The notes: generated from the sequence alone by a model not told the origin. A stretch of 64,000 bases of DNA from Cladobotryum mycophilum (GCA_036429605.1 JAVFKD010000010.1:620001-684000), one strand, 5' to 3'; shown: positions 1-12,430, counted from the stretch's first letter. Program-made: numbers and translations.

Positions 1-2348
1 AACCAGAGTAATTCATTGATGCTAGCCTAACTCGTTCCTGTCGAATGTGCAATCCAGATCAACAAGTCGCCACATCAGGCGGAAGATCACCAACCGTGGC
101 GGCTACCACCCTAACACACAGCAGCCCCAACCAGGTTACCAGGGGATCATTCGTCTTACATCCCACTGTATTCCCCCAACGCTGCACTTGTTAGAAACGG
201 CCTAAGCTTAGGGCGCGAGAAACCGTTTCTTGACATCATCGAAATTGACGGCTATGGACCCCAAGGGCGGGCGATGGAAGCCAACCGCCGACCCTCAACT
301 TGTCCCGCCCTTTTAGACTAGCTTCCCGCTTGTATTGATTTATGCAAGTCTATGCCTCCGAAAAGACGAGTAATCTCTGGTCATCAGTGACACGAGCAAA
401 CAAATCTTTATGAATTTGGAGGTGCTACTAAATAAATGAGATGAGATGGCCTATTGGGCTTGACGAGGGCCGAAAGATTAGATGCTTCTGGGAGGGCGAC
501 ATATACATATACTTGGAGATTTTAGAATGCAGTAATTGATCTTGCTCGTTATGCCTATTTGATTGGGCTCCAATGCATTTTACAGACAGCCCCGATCAAT
601 GCCAATTAGGGACCCTTTGGGTAACTTTTGATTTTGTAGATTTCTATTCCTCTAGAGGAACCAAGGTGGCCTCAGAGTGGTCAAAAGTCGTAATACCCGT
701 CCTGATGATCTTCAGCTGGGAAGGGCAATTCGGGTCGGGACATGCGATTAGGGCGTCGGTTGTCATCCAGTCATGCTTGTGGGTCATTCTCTGTTTTGCA
801 GCAAGAAGTGGAAGAACCGCCGCTTTCATGTCATCCTCGTCAGCCAATGCCATTACTCTTTACTGGTGCGCCGCAGAAACCAAATGCAACGAACCTAAAC
901 TGTATATGCTGATACCCTGCCCGGGGGTAAAGATAGCATCTCCCCCTTGAGGAAGAAGTGGTCTCCTTCCTTTGCGCCACACATTATTCTCTTTCCTGGT
1001 GGGCAAACAACCTCGACCCGTAAATCGAATAGTTCAAAAGACATTGCTCTTCTCGAGTAGGAGATTGGAAGAGTACAGTATCAAAATTAGAACGACTTGA
1101 TATTATCGCCTACACCGTTTTCCCAATGAGAAATGGGAGCCCTTTTTCCGTTCCAGCTGATTATCTTCTGTTGATGAAGCTGATGAGGTGGGGAAAATCC
1201 CGCAAATCCTTCTTCTGTTTTTGATCCCCATCTATTTAGGGTCCAAAAAAGCCCTTAGAGTCTAATACGACCTGATCAACAGAGTTTCTTCTCCCGATAA
1301 AAAAACAGCCGTAATAGTACAATTTAGATTCGTACGGGATTCTGAACATTGGAAACCCAGTATTCTAACCTCGAGAGCATGCAAACTATTCTTCAGTCGT
1401 CTACAAGAATGGATGGGAGCCATTATAGATGGCATGTATGCCTCTCAATTGACAGGCGTGCCAACCTAGACAATACTACGGCAAATGCGACGCTGGTCTT
1501 TTCCCCCTTACTTCGAGCCAATCTTCAGCTATGAAGTCAGATGATATTAATAATATTTGCCCTAAGATGGGGTGAGATTATTGAGTTAACAGGCCAACTA
1601 GTCGAATAAATCCCTAATTACATTCCATCTAAGCAGAGATCTCTACCTACAGCAGTATATAAGCTGAAAAGCCCTCACCGTTTCGTCAACTAAGACGTAC
1701 CTTTTCTCGCGCAGTTTGATATCTCTTTGGTAGCTGACTATCTTCTTACCCCTAACGAAAAGAACCCACGGATCCAGCAGCAAAAGCCACCAACGCCGCG
1801 CGCCGCACCCTGCAATATCGCCAAACTGCCTGGTCAGTTCGCCAGACTTTGGAGACATGGATGGCAATTTGAAAGGGTGGGACAGGCATGATGAGAGACG
1901 CTCGCAAGGCAGCATAATAGTCGAGGTAAGATGCATTAGCGACGTTACTTTGTGCAATATTGCTGTTCCAAACGACGCAAATCTTTCCCCCTTAATAAGG
2001 CATTCCCAACTTCAATTACTAAGGATGGTTATATCCACGCATGATGGACCAACCTGTTTAATTATAGAGCTAATAAGTGACAAGATTACTAGACAAGATT
2101 ACTAGACAAGCTTTGAAAATATATATAACAGTGAATGAATACAGAGAAACTAAAAAAAGAAAGGAGCAGTTACAGATATCCTTGTTTTAGGGTAGGTGAT
2201 GGTGGCAATCCAAGTCGGGCACCCGTATGTGTAGACTTATGTCGCATGCCATCAAACATCCTCCATTGTTTTGTACAGTCACATGTGTTTCCCTATGCAT
2301 GTAACCAAATCCAGCTTTACCAGAAAGCTTTCAGGAAACAAAAAGAGT
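1..2348. other. No supported gene
   Basis: I find no recognisable domain, no conserved gene structure and no repeat that I can name here. A short open stretch on the minus strand at 644-853 (69 codons, containing a Cys-x4-Cys pair) looks slightly protein-like, but it has no family resemblance I can state and no obvious neighbouring exon. Confidence 0.5.
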
Positions 2349-2444
2349 TGCCCCCGGCCAGGCTCGAACTGGCGACCCTAGCATACCTCCAAAATTCTCC
2401 TGGAAATATAAGAGCTATATGGTAACCAACTCCACCACGGGGGC
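2349..2444 (-). tRNA. tRNA-Ile (anticodon UAU) with intron
   Basis: Read on the minus strand, the acceptor arms GCCCCCG and CGGGGGC pair perfectly and leave discriminator base A. The T arm is GCCAG-TTCGAGC-CTGGC, and the D stem GTGG/CCAT closes a loop containing TTGG. After the anticodon stem, the loop reads CT-TAT-A, which gives anticodon UAU with U33. About 23 extra bases follow position 37, the usual place for a nuclear tRNA intron, and the 3' stem TGCTA follows them. Total length is 96, or 73 after intron removal. One T-T mismatch lies at the bottom of the anticodon stem, so the anticodon call is likely but not certain. Confidence 0.75.
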
Positions 2445-3170
2445 TTTGACAACTCGTAGTTTGTGGTCACGCGAGAGGTCAAATGGGTTCTTGGATGTTG
2501 CGGCTCTGCCGGTAGTAGCGGAGACTTCCATTTGTCTCTCCGCAGTGACCAAAGGGTAACTGGCTACCACCTCTTTAAAGACGATGCATTTTCTACTCGG
2601 TGAGGCATTAAATACTTTTATTCTGGCTATGTAGAAATTTATAACCGACATTGACTAAAATGCGCAAAGCTGTGTTGATACATTACCGAGTTATCATTAC
2701 ACAGATGGAACCCGCCTACGAACCAGATGCACTCGGCGGCATAGGATTCAACACCTAACGTATGCCAAGCTCCGAATTGATCTTTTACTAGTAGTGGAAG
2801 ACACGACCCTGATTCGGTGTATCTATTCTTTACTCGATTTAGAGGTAGCTTGGCCGGTTCGTGCTCGTCGTAGTCTTCCAGTCCAAGTGCCGTTCTTGGA
2901 CTATTTGGTAAGACAAGTCTCGTGATGTATTAGAGTAACTAAGTAATACTATCGGCAGATGAGAGTTTAGTTACCTAGTTTATATAACTTGAATTATAGG
3001 TAGCTATGTAAATCGACCTGATACAATGCCTCAGCTTAGAAGATATGATAATATAATCCTTTCCCTGCTATCCTGCTGCGACCCTGCGACCCTCCCTTTG
3101 CAGTTTCCACCAGTCTTCTTATAACTATCTCGAGTAACAGGTATTTAAATATGGTGTTGAATAGTACATA

Positions 3171-3229
<59 letters not shown>
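3171..3229. repeat. (TAG)n microsatellite
   Basis: About twenty uninterrupted TAG units. The tract is flanked on both sides by the same short sequence (AATAGTACATATAG at about 3161 and about 3237), so the repeat sits inside a small direct duplication. It is located just downstream of the HET gene. Confidence 0.9.
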
Positions 3230-3285
3230 TTATTTAATAGTACATATAGATACCCGCTCTATGCGCATTTACTGCCTCACCATAA

Positions 3286-5115
3286 TCAACACCGCCACGG
3301 TACTTCTGATAGATATTGCCTAGCCCAATAATCACAGTCGTCATAGGGCTGTACAGCGATGCGGAGCGTATAGATAGAAACGTAGTCTTTCATGCCTGAA
3401 CTCTTGTGAATGGAGGCTGATAGGACCGCGTCAGGCAGTAGGCTAGAGCGGTTTGCCGCACGGTCTGAGAACTGAGAGAAGTAGTTGAGATACCGGGAAG
3501 AGAGTTTCTTGTACTCCAAACGGAGGTCACTGTTTGTAGTTTTGTCGCGAAGCTCTTCTACTATCCAACACCATAGGTTCCCCTGGAATATTCCACACCA
3601 AACCTTGAAAGAAATCGAGGTTTCTCCGTGCATGCACTGCAGCAGAATGTTGCCTATAAACATGTTGTTCTCGCGAAATAAAAGCCCATCTTGCAGCCAT
3701 TCCTTGTTGGGACACGCATCGATGAATTTAGTCTTGTATCCATCCGTCTCCCCAATCACAGGCTGAACCCGGCCCCAAAGCTCTCTAGCTATGGGGTGGC
3801 GAAGGGACACGTTCGAGGCTTCGATGACCCCATATGGATGTAGGAACATCTCGGTGAGCTCAAATTCGTTTATAAAATCTTTCCCAACGGGGAGTAGCGA
3901 TTGTGACGAACGCCGACCAAGAATGTGAAAAGGTGACGACACGTCCTTTTGTAAGAAAATGCAAAGAAGCCGATCATCGATTTTGCAATACACCCACGCA
4001 ATGGTGGGCTCGCTATCATTGCGTGGAGTTCTGACAGGGAGACTGACAAGTAAACCACGGCTGGTGAACCTTGGTGGTTCCTTGGGGACCAAGTGCTCGG
4101 CGAAGGCGTCCTGGAAGTTGTGCTTCTCTAGACACCCACGTGACTTTGTATATGCTTCATCGGATGTTTCTGCTTTAGAACGCTCTGAATTGGGCCCGGA
4201 ACATTGTTCAATGAACTTGTACGCATCTGTCCATATAGAAGAGGCTGTGGCTGACTTGGACATTCGGGCTGCTTCGTTTCGGGCAGACATCCACACAGCA
4301 TTTGATGACATAGTGTTGCGGAACTCGAGTGGGAATTCAGCAAGAAGGCCTCTAGGCGAGGCGTCGTTCTTGTACTGCAGCATCCAGGCGAAAATACTAT
4401 AGTCTTCTTCTTGCCTCAGGATCAGCTCTTGAAGACGAATAAACGACCTCGTTCCCTCGCCATACAACGGCGGCATATTGACGTTGAACAATCCAAGCAG
4501 GGAGTACGCCCAATCCTCATATCTCGTCGTTTTTCTTTCCGACGCCCAAGACATTCTTTCTGCAACGCTGCAGGTCGAGATGTCGTCTCCCCGGAGGATG
4601 CGAGTTGGTATGCGTGTGATGGCGGAGATGCGGGATGCAAGGCTTGTCTTTGTTCCAATCTCTGACCACTCGGACGTGTAGAACTCGACGATCCGTGGCG
4701 CAAGAAGTTCCTGCAAGGTCCATCCCCTCTTGAACCACCGACTCTTGGAGATATCGGTAAACTTGCGTGATGATGATGATGATGAATCATCTGTTATATC
4801 CTGCAGATAGGCATAACAGATAGCCGACCACTTGTACCATTTATACATCGAGTTGATCGCGTCTGATAGCTCTGCGCTACTCGCTTTATTTATGCAGCAC
4901 GTATCGATCCATACCCATTCAAAGCCCTCTTTGGCTGCCTTCTGGCAACAAGCCAAGACCTTGGCATACCCTTTCCTCCCAGCAGCAGTATTATCTTGGA
5001 TGTTGTCGAACAGCACTTCGTCCTGTCCCCAGGTATGACTAAGAATCACGTACGTGGGAAGACTCTCATCATCAAACTCCTGCAGCTTCAAGGATGAAGT
5101 ATTGAGAAGCCTCAT
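3286..5115 (-). CDS. HET-domain (heterokaryon incompatibility-like) protein
   Basis: This is a single-exon gene of 609 codons. The N-terminus carries the HET domain. YVILSHTWG lies near residue 22, the WIDTCCI block near residue 69, and a Ser/Ala/Tyr-rich segment ending AYLQDI follows. RGWTLQELLAP lies near residue 135 and a block around YSLLGLFNVNMPPLYGEG near residue 200. These are the conserved blocks of fungal HET proteins. In characterised members the domain triggers cell death when incompatible strains fuse, and many family members probably act in non-self recognition. The C-terminal 350 residues show no motif I recognise (no NACHT or WD repeats), so this belongs to the short HET class. 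The start agrees with the usual position of the domain close to the N-terminus. No frame damage is visible, unlike the second HET gene in this window. Confidence 0.9.
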   Translation of the reverse strand: MRLLNTSSLKLQEFDDESLPTYVILSHTWGQDEVLFDNIQDNTAAGRKGYAKVLACCQKAAKEGFEWVWIDTCCINKASSAELSDAINSMYKWYKWSAICYAYLQDITDDSSSSSSRKFTDISKSRWFKRGWTLQELLAPRIVEFYTSEWSEIGTKTSLASRISAITRIPTRILRGDDISTCSVAERMSWASERKTTRYEDWAYSLLGLFNVNMPPLYGEGTRSFIRLQELILRQEEDYSIFAWMLQYKNDASPRGLLAEFPLEFRNTMSSNAVWMSARNEAARMSKSATASSIWTDAYKFIEQCSGPNSERSKAETSDEAYTKSRGCLEKHNFQDAFAEHLVPKEPPRFTSRGLLVSLPVRTPRNDSEPTIAWVYCKIDDRLLCIFLQKDVSSPFHILGRRSSQSLLPVGKDFINEFELTEMFLHPYGVIEASNVSLRHPIARELWGRVQPVIGETDGYKTKFIDACPNKEWLQDGLLFRENNMFIGNILLQCMHGETSISFKVWCGIFQGNLWCWIVEELRDKTTNSDLRLEYKKLSSRYLNYFSQFSDRAANRSSLLPDAVLSASIHKSSGMKDYVSIYTLRIAVQPYDDCDYWARQYLSEVPWRC

Positions 5116-5719
5116 CCTTGCAGTATCTGCTAGTTCAAAGAGAATCTAGAATCAGGCTGGTGCTTCGGTCAGCATGCAGGCTACTATACGTGACTACATG
5201 TGCTATAAACTCATGAAATACCTACCTAGGTATTTATGGGTATCACAACAGACCTGGATTTATTAAGTGGGTGGGAAGAGACTCGTTTGTCTGCTTGATG
5301 ATCAAGGCAGCCTACATTGGTGCGGGGTACGATGCCATAACAAGACAAAGGTCTGCCCTTGATGGCTTGGATACTACTACCCTGCATATTTGTTCTTAAC
5401 CACCCCCACCATAACTTCACTATCATACATCCTCAGAGTTGGAATATCGCCTAAGTAGAAGAGGAATGACGAATGCCTTGGCAGACCGAATCCTTCTAAA
5501 CTCTACCCGGCACAGCAAAATTGGCCTACATGGCCCATGTATATGCCCATTTCAATCTTGATGGTAGTTGAGTTAACGACGGATTCTCTGGAATTCACCA
5601 AAATAATTAACAGCCAAATAATGACAGGCCATAGACTGGACGGATCATTTCTTCAATTAACATCACTCATTGTGATTCGTATACGTTAAGATGACTACTA
5701 ATCTTTTAACAATGGCACA
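5116..5719. other. Intergenic, nothing recognised
   Basis: This interval lies between the start of the HET gene and the stop of the GPR1/FUN34 gene. It should hold the HET promoter. No repeat or coding signal is evident. Confidence 0.5.
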
Positions 5720-6670
5720 TTAAACGTCTTCCTTGCCCTCCATGTGGAGCCTCTTCTTCTGATTGGAAGGAATCCTGTTGCTCAGGTCGCCAACGGGTAG
5801 GTCGAGCGGAAAGTCCACAGAGGAAAGCAGCTGGACGAAGAGCAAGTACCATCCGAACACGCAGAACACGAAGACACATGCGCCAGCAGTCTACATCAGG
5901 TCAGTCAAGTCTCCGTCAGAATAGTTACATCAGAGCTTACCTTGGAAAGCGTTTCGAACATCTCAGCGTTACCCTCAGCACTCTCCCAGTAGGCGGCAGT
6001 AAGGAGAAACAAGGCCAAGTCGAGGAATAGGAAGATGATGAAGAAGACCACGTTGGTTCGTAGAGAGCAGATGAGGTACATGAAGACCAAGAGACCCATG
6101 AAGAGGAGGAAGAATGCTAGACTGGCCTGGAAGCTATGAACACCGGCCAGCTTTTCGGCGGCAGTCGTCGCGCCAGCAGTGAAGGCGCCCTCAGCATTGT
6201 AGAAGGGGGTCAAAGTCGCAGCGAAAGCAAGCCAGAAAGCGCCTTGGAAAGGGTCAGTCAATGAGTGCTCAACTCACACGGGTGAATAAGTGTGACTACT
6301 TACCGAAAGAGCCAAAGACGATGTAGACGAAAGTATTGCCAATGATCCACTCAAGAACAGCACCGATGATCTGAAGCATACCACCGAAGAAGTACAAAGC
6401 GCCAATGGTACCGGCACCACCACCTCCAGCGCCGCGCCATCCCATCAAAGCACAACCTAGAGGGGTGGAGGCAATGAGGAAACCGACTAGAGCCAATGGT
6501 GTTGGGTTGGCAAAGGTTCGGCGAAGGTCGCCAGAAACCTTGTTGGCGGGATTCAAGTAGAGCTTCTCAAAGAGCTCACTCGTGAGGGTGACGCTGGGCA
6601 TGCTCTGCAGAGGAGACATGACGTTGACAGAGTCACTGTCCTTCTTGGATAGGTTGGTTGGGTAAGACAT
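5720..6670 (-). CDS. GPR1/FUN34/YaaH family membrane protein (acetate transporter type)
   Basis: There are three exons, join(5720..5890,5941..6242,6304..6670), with introns of 50 and 61 nt that have clean GT-AG ends. The spliced frame is 280 codons. The family signature NPTPLALVGF is present, followed by about six hydrophobic membrane segments and short polar ends. Family members such as Aspergillus AcpA and Yarrowia Gpr1 are plasma-membrane acetate carriers or acetate-tolerance proteins. The start chosen is the ATG at 6668-6670 (MSYPTNLSKK). The frame stays open upstream to 6733, but the shorter start gives the usual acidic cytoplasmic tail. The last exon encodes the sixth membrane segment and a basic tail. 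The gene is intact. Acetate transport itself is inferred from the family. Confidence 0.9.
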
Positions 6671-9600
6671 GTCGGCGGCTGTGAAGGATTGCTGAGGACT
6701 GATCTCGCAACTCAGTATTCTCTGCTGGCACAAGAACCTGAGAAGGAAAAGCTGGCATCACGGGGGCGGGAAGTGGACGATATTAAATGGCAAATCACCC
6801 TGCTCAGATACACAATATCAGGGTAGGGATGGACGACTACTACAACACACCAGCATGAAACCGTGTGATCTCATTAAGCATCATGCATTAGCTCTCTCCA
6901 CTTGCCGTTGCTGACGCTGTGGGGCGAAAAGTGCAATTGTCTGCTTTGGGATGGCATCTCTCTCATGTTCAGGTATACAAGGGGGGTCAGGTACCCAGCT
7001 CATTAGATCTTCAGTATTGATACAGGTGATAGGTCAGGCTATGTCACCTGATGCAAGAACACAAGCGGGGGAAGTTGAATGCTGGTAGGGGCTGTATCTA
7101 CTTCAAGAGATAAAGCTTGTATTTCCATGCACGTACTTGACTCGTGCCGGTAGGGAAACCGGGTTGGGAGGCTGGATGGAGATGACCGCAGGGCTGTCCC
7201 GTTACTATCATGGGACTAGCTCAAGGGGAGGAGTTTGAATCAACACATGGATACTCTTAAAAGCCCTGTTGCAGATGTCAGGACAATTGTTAGCATCAAG
7301 CTTTCTTTTTCCCCTTCTTTTTCCTTTTTTTCTTTCCTTTTTGCGCCCTCAATCTCATGTCAGCAAGGGGGTGATGCCCATTCGTCTTATCGTATTTCAT
7401 TAAGAAGAGTGAGTGTGCTGCATAGGACCAGGGACGGACAAATTTATGTTGGCCACTCCGTCTTGCGGGACTAGATCTTTGAGATGATCGTCCTGCAATC
7501 TGAGATGACCCCACGGCCGCCGGCACGGTAAGAAGACTGGGCGCACGGCAGCCAGGTCCTGTTGTGTGGGTCGTTGTAAGCACTAATAGCCTAAAAAGGG
7601 TGTTTTTTTTTGCTTAAGATGCAGAAATGGAAGACTCAAAAACTCCGAGACTTGCATATATTAGACGAGGATCTGATATGGGATGACGGCAATTGTTCTT
7701 GAGTAAGCTGGCAGTGGCACGTAATTCTTTCAGCGCGGGCTCATGACCGTCAAACAAACCCTACTTGTACAAAGCAACCTTGGGCACTAGGTAATGCCCC
7801 GACTGGACTATTCCCCGTGTCTTCGGCGATTAATCGTCCACGTTATAGTTGAACTTGCAAGTACGTGCTCAAGTCTATAGAGCATTGGTATTCACATCAA
7901 CTATGGGGATGCAGCGGAATGGGGGCAAGAAAGCGCGGAACACCACCCGCTGCCGGATTTGGATATCATGACCGGGACAGGGATTCGTGGTCCTCGACAC
8001 GAATTACTCCAAAAAGCTTCGAGAGAGAGAGAAGAGAAAAAAACTCTGACTCTCTTCTGGAATGTCTTGGGAAACACTTGTCGTCATTGTCTTGCTTGAC
8101 TGGTCGAGAAATTTGTTGAGCACAAGCCTCGATCTTGGCGACGTGCCGTGTGATCATGGCCATTGGACGTAGCCTCATCTTAAAAGCTGCAGGGCATAGA
8201 CATAAAGTCCCCACATTCATCTCAGATGTGTCCACAGCAAAAGCTGCTGCTGAACCTACGCTCAAAAGAGGTCGACTTGTCCATTCATGGTAGATACAAC
8301 GACAGACCTTCATCTCAAACAGTTGTATGTCAGAAAGCGCCATCGTATTCGCACCAATGAATTCACCATTGTTTAGACACCGTAATTTCAGGTCTGACAA
8401 GGATCGCTGCCACTTTCGTAACCCCCTGTTGTGCGAACCGACACTGGTGTCTCACATATGCGTGACCCCCACAAGTGACTGTGCTTCTCTTTGGCTTCCG
8501 CTCGGCGGCTAATAATTGATTCTGACACCCTCTGATCTGTGCTCGTAGGAGATTGAAGTACTGTATGTAAAAAGTTTGTGTGTACCCGGACGTCACCGAG
8601 ACCAAGGCATCGAAAAGCGTTTTTCCCATCTTCACAGTGATTGTCAAGACCCAGTTTACTTTGAGTGCACAAACCACGGGCCCCGTGGTTAGCAGGCGTG
8701 GTCATGACCTTTTCACTGTTCTCTTAAGCAGGGAAGCTTGCTGAGGGATCTGGACCCTGGTTTTTCGAGACAGACAGTCGTCAATGTCGCAGGCTCACCG
8801 CAGAATTGCCCCTATTGAGATAATTGAACAAAGCCTTCATGTCACACAAAGGAACGAATGGAGGTGAAGTGACTGTGTGATACGAATCATTGAACTAGCA
8901 AGGAGTCTGAGTCATCGAATTGAGACATTGGAAAACTCATCTACGACTGGCTTTTCTGTAGAAACCCGCCGTTTGAACATCACGTCAAAAAGACGGGTAG
9001 TGTGATATCTGTTCCCCGGCGCATTTTTCAATATTTTGTCTGGCGCTTGCCTAGAAAAGCAAATAAGATGAATTCACCGTTGCAGTCCAGGTGTCTCGAG
9101 AATTGTGCTTGTAGGTGAGTGGTCAATTCATTCATAAGGCTTACTTTACTTTAAAGAGGTGTAAGCGTCCTTCGGAAGTCTGCAGAGGGAAGCATCTCAA
9201 CGTCCCCAAAAATTCATTTCTGACCGATTGCGAGCCACCGTTCACGACCCGGTCACACCAAAACAATGGCCATTGACAACTATTCTTCATTAGTATCTGA
9301 TCCTGCAAAGAGCCTTTCCCTTGCGAGATAAACGAATGTACTTACGGTTGTAGAAGTGGCATGTTACAGCAGAATGGCAAGATACAGCCTTCACGGTCGT
9401 TTCACAACTGAACGTTGTCTGCGGCTCCTATGCAATCTCGTCAATGATCACTTGGGGTACTACGGGGAGTACGACTGCAAATAAAAATCGTTGCCATCGG
9501 TTTAACCCAACGACGTGGATGACCTTGACAGTGTCGAAATGGAAGTCTTGTAATCTGTTGGCGACAAGCGAACAAGTATCGTTGGGCGATCTTAGCTTTG

Positions 9601-10519
9601 ACCTACATGATTCTAAGACCAAGGAAGACACAAAGTGGAATCTTTTTGTGTGAACTGTCTATGGAATAGCAACTAGACGGTTTCTTAATAGTAGCAGTGC
9701 GTGCCCTGATGGATCTCTCCCATTGGACTGGTCACTAATTTTCCGTAAAATCCGAACGCAGCATCGGCAGTGTGCCAGTATTTGGTGCTTCAACTTTATA
9801 TCATAGCCCTTGCTAGTCCACTTTATATGAAGGTTCTTGACGCAGACGAGCGACATATTAGTTAGAGACTATAAGTATATAGAGAATAGTAAAAGAAACC
9901 GGGCTGATATTGTAGCCGGTAGTATGCTGGAGAGATGCTGGATGCTGATAGCTTAAGAGCAGTAATAAGACCATCTAAATCCGACTTTCCTCTCATAAAC
10001 TGCATGTTCCTGAACTACATATATCTAATATATTACGTAACAAGATACGGTCTAGGAGACTAAATGTCTCCTGGAAGGATCCAAGTCTCTCAGGTTTGTG
10101 GATCGAGTTGAGTATATTTCTAGCTTCTGCTCAGCGTGTGGTATTATACTTTATAAAGCCTTCTCCTTACACTTTTATCTATAGACCCCTCTGAAATTAG
10201 TACAGCGCCGGTTCTGAGATGAGTTTCGCCTTATTTCTATCATTTTCTCGCCACTTTTTATCTCTCTCCTAGCATCTCTTCTAAGCTTGGAGGTCGAATC
10301 ACCTAGCTACGTGCGTAACATAAGTGGCAGCTTGGTCCCGCCATGTATTTTATCCCCTCCTTAATACATATGGGTACGCCGTGACTTCAGTAGAACTAAT
10401 CCATGGATGACCTCTAGAGACATGCATCAGAAAATGCTATACCTATCCAAAGATACCAAGTAAGTAGAAGCCAGTTGTTGGTTTTCTAGGCACCTGAATG
10501 AGATGCCCAAGCGTGAATG

Positions 10520-10640
10520 TTTTTAATTTTGTGACTAAACGGTAAATGTGGCATGTGGTGCCTACTCTTTTGGCACATTTGTTATTAGATCATCTAATAA
10601 TGTGCTGTAACGGTGATGAGGTCGTCCCGCCTCTCAGATA
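10520..10640. repeat. Diverged direct repeat, copy 1
   Basis: About 120 bp are related to 10861-10981. Shared blocks are a TTTTGTGAYTAAACGG start, GGTGCCT, TTTGTTAT-AGATCATCT, and ACGGTGATGAG near the end. Many of the differences are C/T or G/A transitions, as expected of an old repeat changed by deamination or RIP. The family is not identified. Confidence 0.7.
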
Positions 10641-10860
10641 CCAACACGAGGCATGTTTTTGGATATACCCTCGAACATATGTTGAGTGATGTTGACAACC
10701 TTTTGCCTTTGTGGCATAGTTTTTAACAGAAACTATTCATTTAAGCACTTTCCAACAGAATGTTCAATTTCCGATACCTAACAACAGCACCCTCTAACCG
10801 TTCAAAAGGCGGGTCTCCCAGAATGGCACTTTGGACAAGGAACAAGGTTAGTACTATATA

Positions 10861-10981
10861 TGCTTTATTTTGTGATTAAACGGCGAACAGGGCATCTGGT
10901 GCCTGTGTTCTTGGTATGTTTGTTATCAGATCATCTGATGGGGTGCAGTGACGGTGATGAGAGTGATCTCGCCTCGAGGAT
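10861..10981. repeat. Diverged direct repeat, copy 2
   Basis: This is the second copy of the repeat at 10520, about 340 bp downstream in the same orientation. The two copies share an ordered series of blocks across their whole length. They could be parts of a degraded transposon or a simple local duplication. Confidence 0.7.
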
Positions 10982-11377
10982 ACGCTGGCCATAACATAGC
11001 GTTAATACTATAAGCAGCTGGATAACTGTAGACCTTGGCGTGTCTCCCATACCTTCTTTCGTACCTTATCATGCCAAAACCCCTTGAATCGCAACGTCGA
11101 GCTCAAGGTTCAACCAGTTCAACAGGCTGAACCTAAACTCATCCGGGCTCCCCGTATAACACATTCACCGCGAACAACAAACAAGGGACAAGGTTTTCAG
11201 GTCCAGAGCCAGACCTTCTGCAGGTACTTAGGACCTCGAGATCGACCCGAGCATGGCTAGTCCACAACAGGGGTCGTCTGCTCTATAAAGGGATGTCATT
11301 TCAGTATGGGAGCCGGAATTCAGTCGAAGAGGAAGTATGTGAATTATTTATAGTCTATAATCTAGAGATTGTCAAAT

Positions 11378-12430
11378 CTATTTTGTGTTGCACAGGTTCC
11401 TCAGGCCTGCATAACTGGTATGAGCATCGCCATTCAATGCGGGCGAAATGCTGAAAAGGCAGTCCGTCGTTTCCTGTCCGAAGCATCTGAATGTCTCGGC
11501 CTGCGTGACGTTCATGGTCGACTCCCAGTACTCGGTGCGGGGGTGGATAAACTCCCACTTGGTGAAGATGGGGTGGCTTGGTGGTAAACGGGGCACGGGG
11601 TCTAGATACGTCTTTAGCATACTGTTACATCGTTGGGAGGGTGAGGTCGCAAGATGGAGAGCTTACCATTATAGTGGGTAACACGGTGAGCGATTCCCTC
11701 TGTGGTATCCGAGGCCCCAGCCAAGCTATCAATGTAGTCTGCGAACTTCTGGTCTCCAACTCTTGGTGAGCCATATGTAAACAGGTTTGCGACGTTGAGG
11801 GCTTGCGGCTTCAAGCTTCCAAAGGCAAGATGAGCAATGGCCCCGCCCAGGCTGTGGCCAGAAATTACAACATTGTAAGTTGGGTTCACTGCTAGAGCTG
11901 CCTTGATGGCGGCCTCAACATCAGCTGAAATGGAGTTCCAGGCTCCCAGGAAACCCTCGTGCACTTTGCAGTTTGAGCAGGTGTTGCCAGTAGAATTGTA
12001 GGCAGTGGGGGAAAGTCGAGATCGGTATCCCGGTCGATGTCGCTCGCGGTGCCCGGGATGCCGAGGATCAACTCCTTCCGAGCGTCTACTTGGAACAGAG
12101 CGGCTTGGGTGTCGGTCTTGGTGTTGTTGATGTACTTCAACTGTTTGACGCCTTCGGAGAGGTCTGTGCAAGGCTTGTAACCTGTGCTGGGGAATGCCGC
12201 ATAGTACACAATCTTATCAAAAACTTCTGCGAAAACTAAACAGTGTCAACGTGGATTGTGTTGCTAGTAAACGCAGCTCAACTTACTTGGGACCTTGGGG
12301 GGTTGGAGGATTTGGCTGCTTCAACAGCTTCGACAGATTCGGCAGATTCAACAACTGGTGCACTATTCCCTTCCAATGGCCTGGCCAGGGCGGGAGAGAC
12401 GGCGAGCAAGAGAAGATGGAGCGGGAGCAT
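11378..12430 (-). CDS. Secreted class 3 lipase / feruloyl-esterase-like, reading frame broken
   Basis: Three exons are evident, about join(11378..11601,11667..12235,12287..12430), with introns of 65 and 51 nt. Exon 1 begins MLPLHLLLLAVSPALA, a signal peptide. The lipase_3 core is clear. GHSLGG holds the nucleophile Ser, HYNDPVPRLPP (split by intron 2) holds the catalytic Asp, and FIHPRTEYW probably holds the His. The product would be an extracellular alpha/beta hydrolase acting on lipids or related esters. The frame fails twice. Exon 1 needs one extra base near the C6 run at 12297-12302 to reach the phase of exon 2. Exon 2 needs one more near the C5 run at 12007-12011, between ...DTDLDF and PTAYNST. 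With both, all catalytic parts are in frame. Either the gene recently died or the consensus lost bases at homopolymers. As written it cannot make the full enzyme. Confidence 0.8.

Larger units (their letters stand above)
6671..11377. other. 4.7-kb region without a recognisable gene
   Basis: No long frame here carries a known domain, and the open stretches are short and overlap on both strands. The first part presumably contains the promoter of the GPR1/FUN34 gene. The only structure I can support is the diverged direct repeat listed separately at 10520 and 10861. The stretch from about 9850 to 10500 is AT-rich with many TATA-like words, as in decayed repeats. Confidence 0.45.

Noticed and set aside
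2135..2425. 96-codon frame on the plus strand
   Set aside because: It runs through the tRNA-Ile gene on the opposite strand and has no other support.
3485..4790. Several frames overlapping the first HET gene on both strands
   Set aside because: The HET frame is continuous with clear domain blocks; the others have no domain and exist only because of codon bias.
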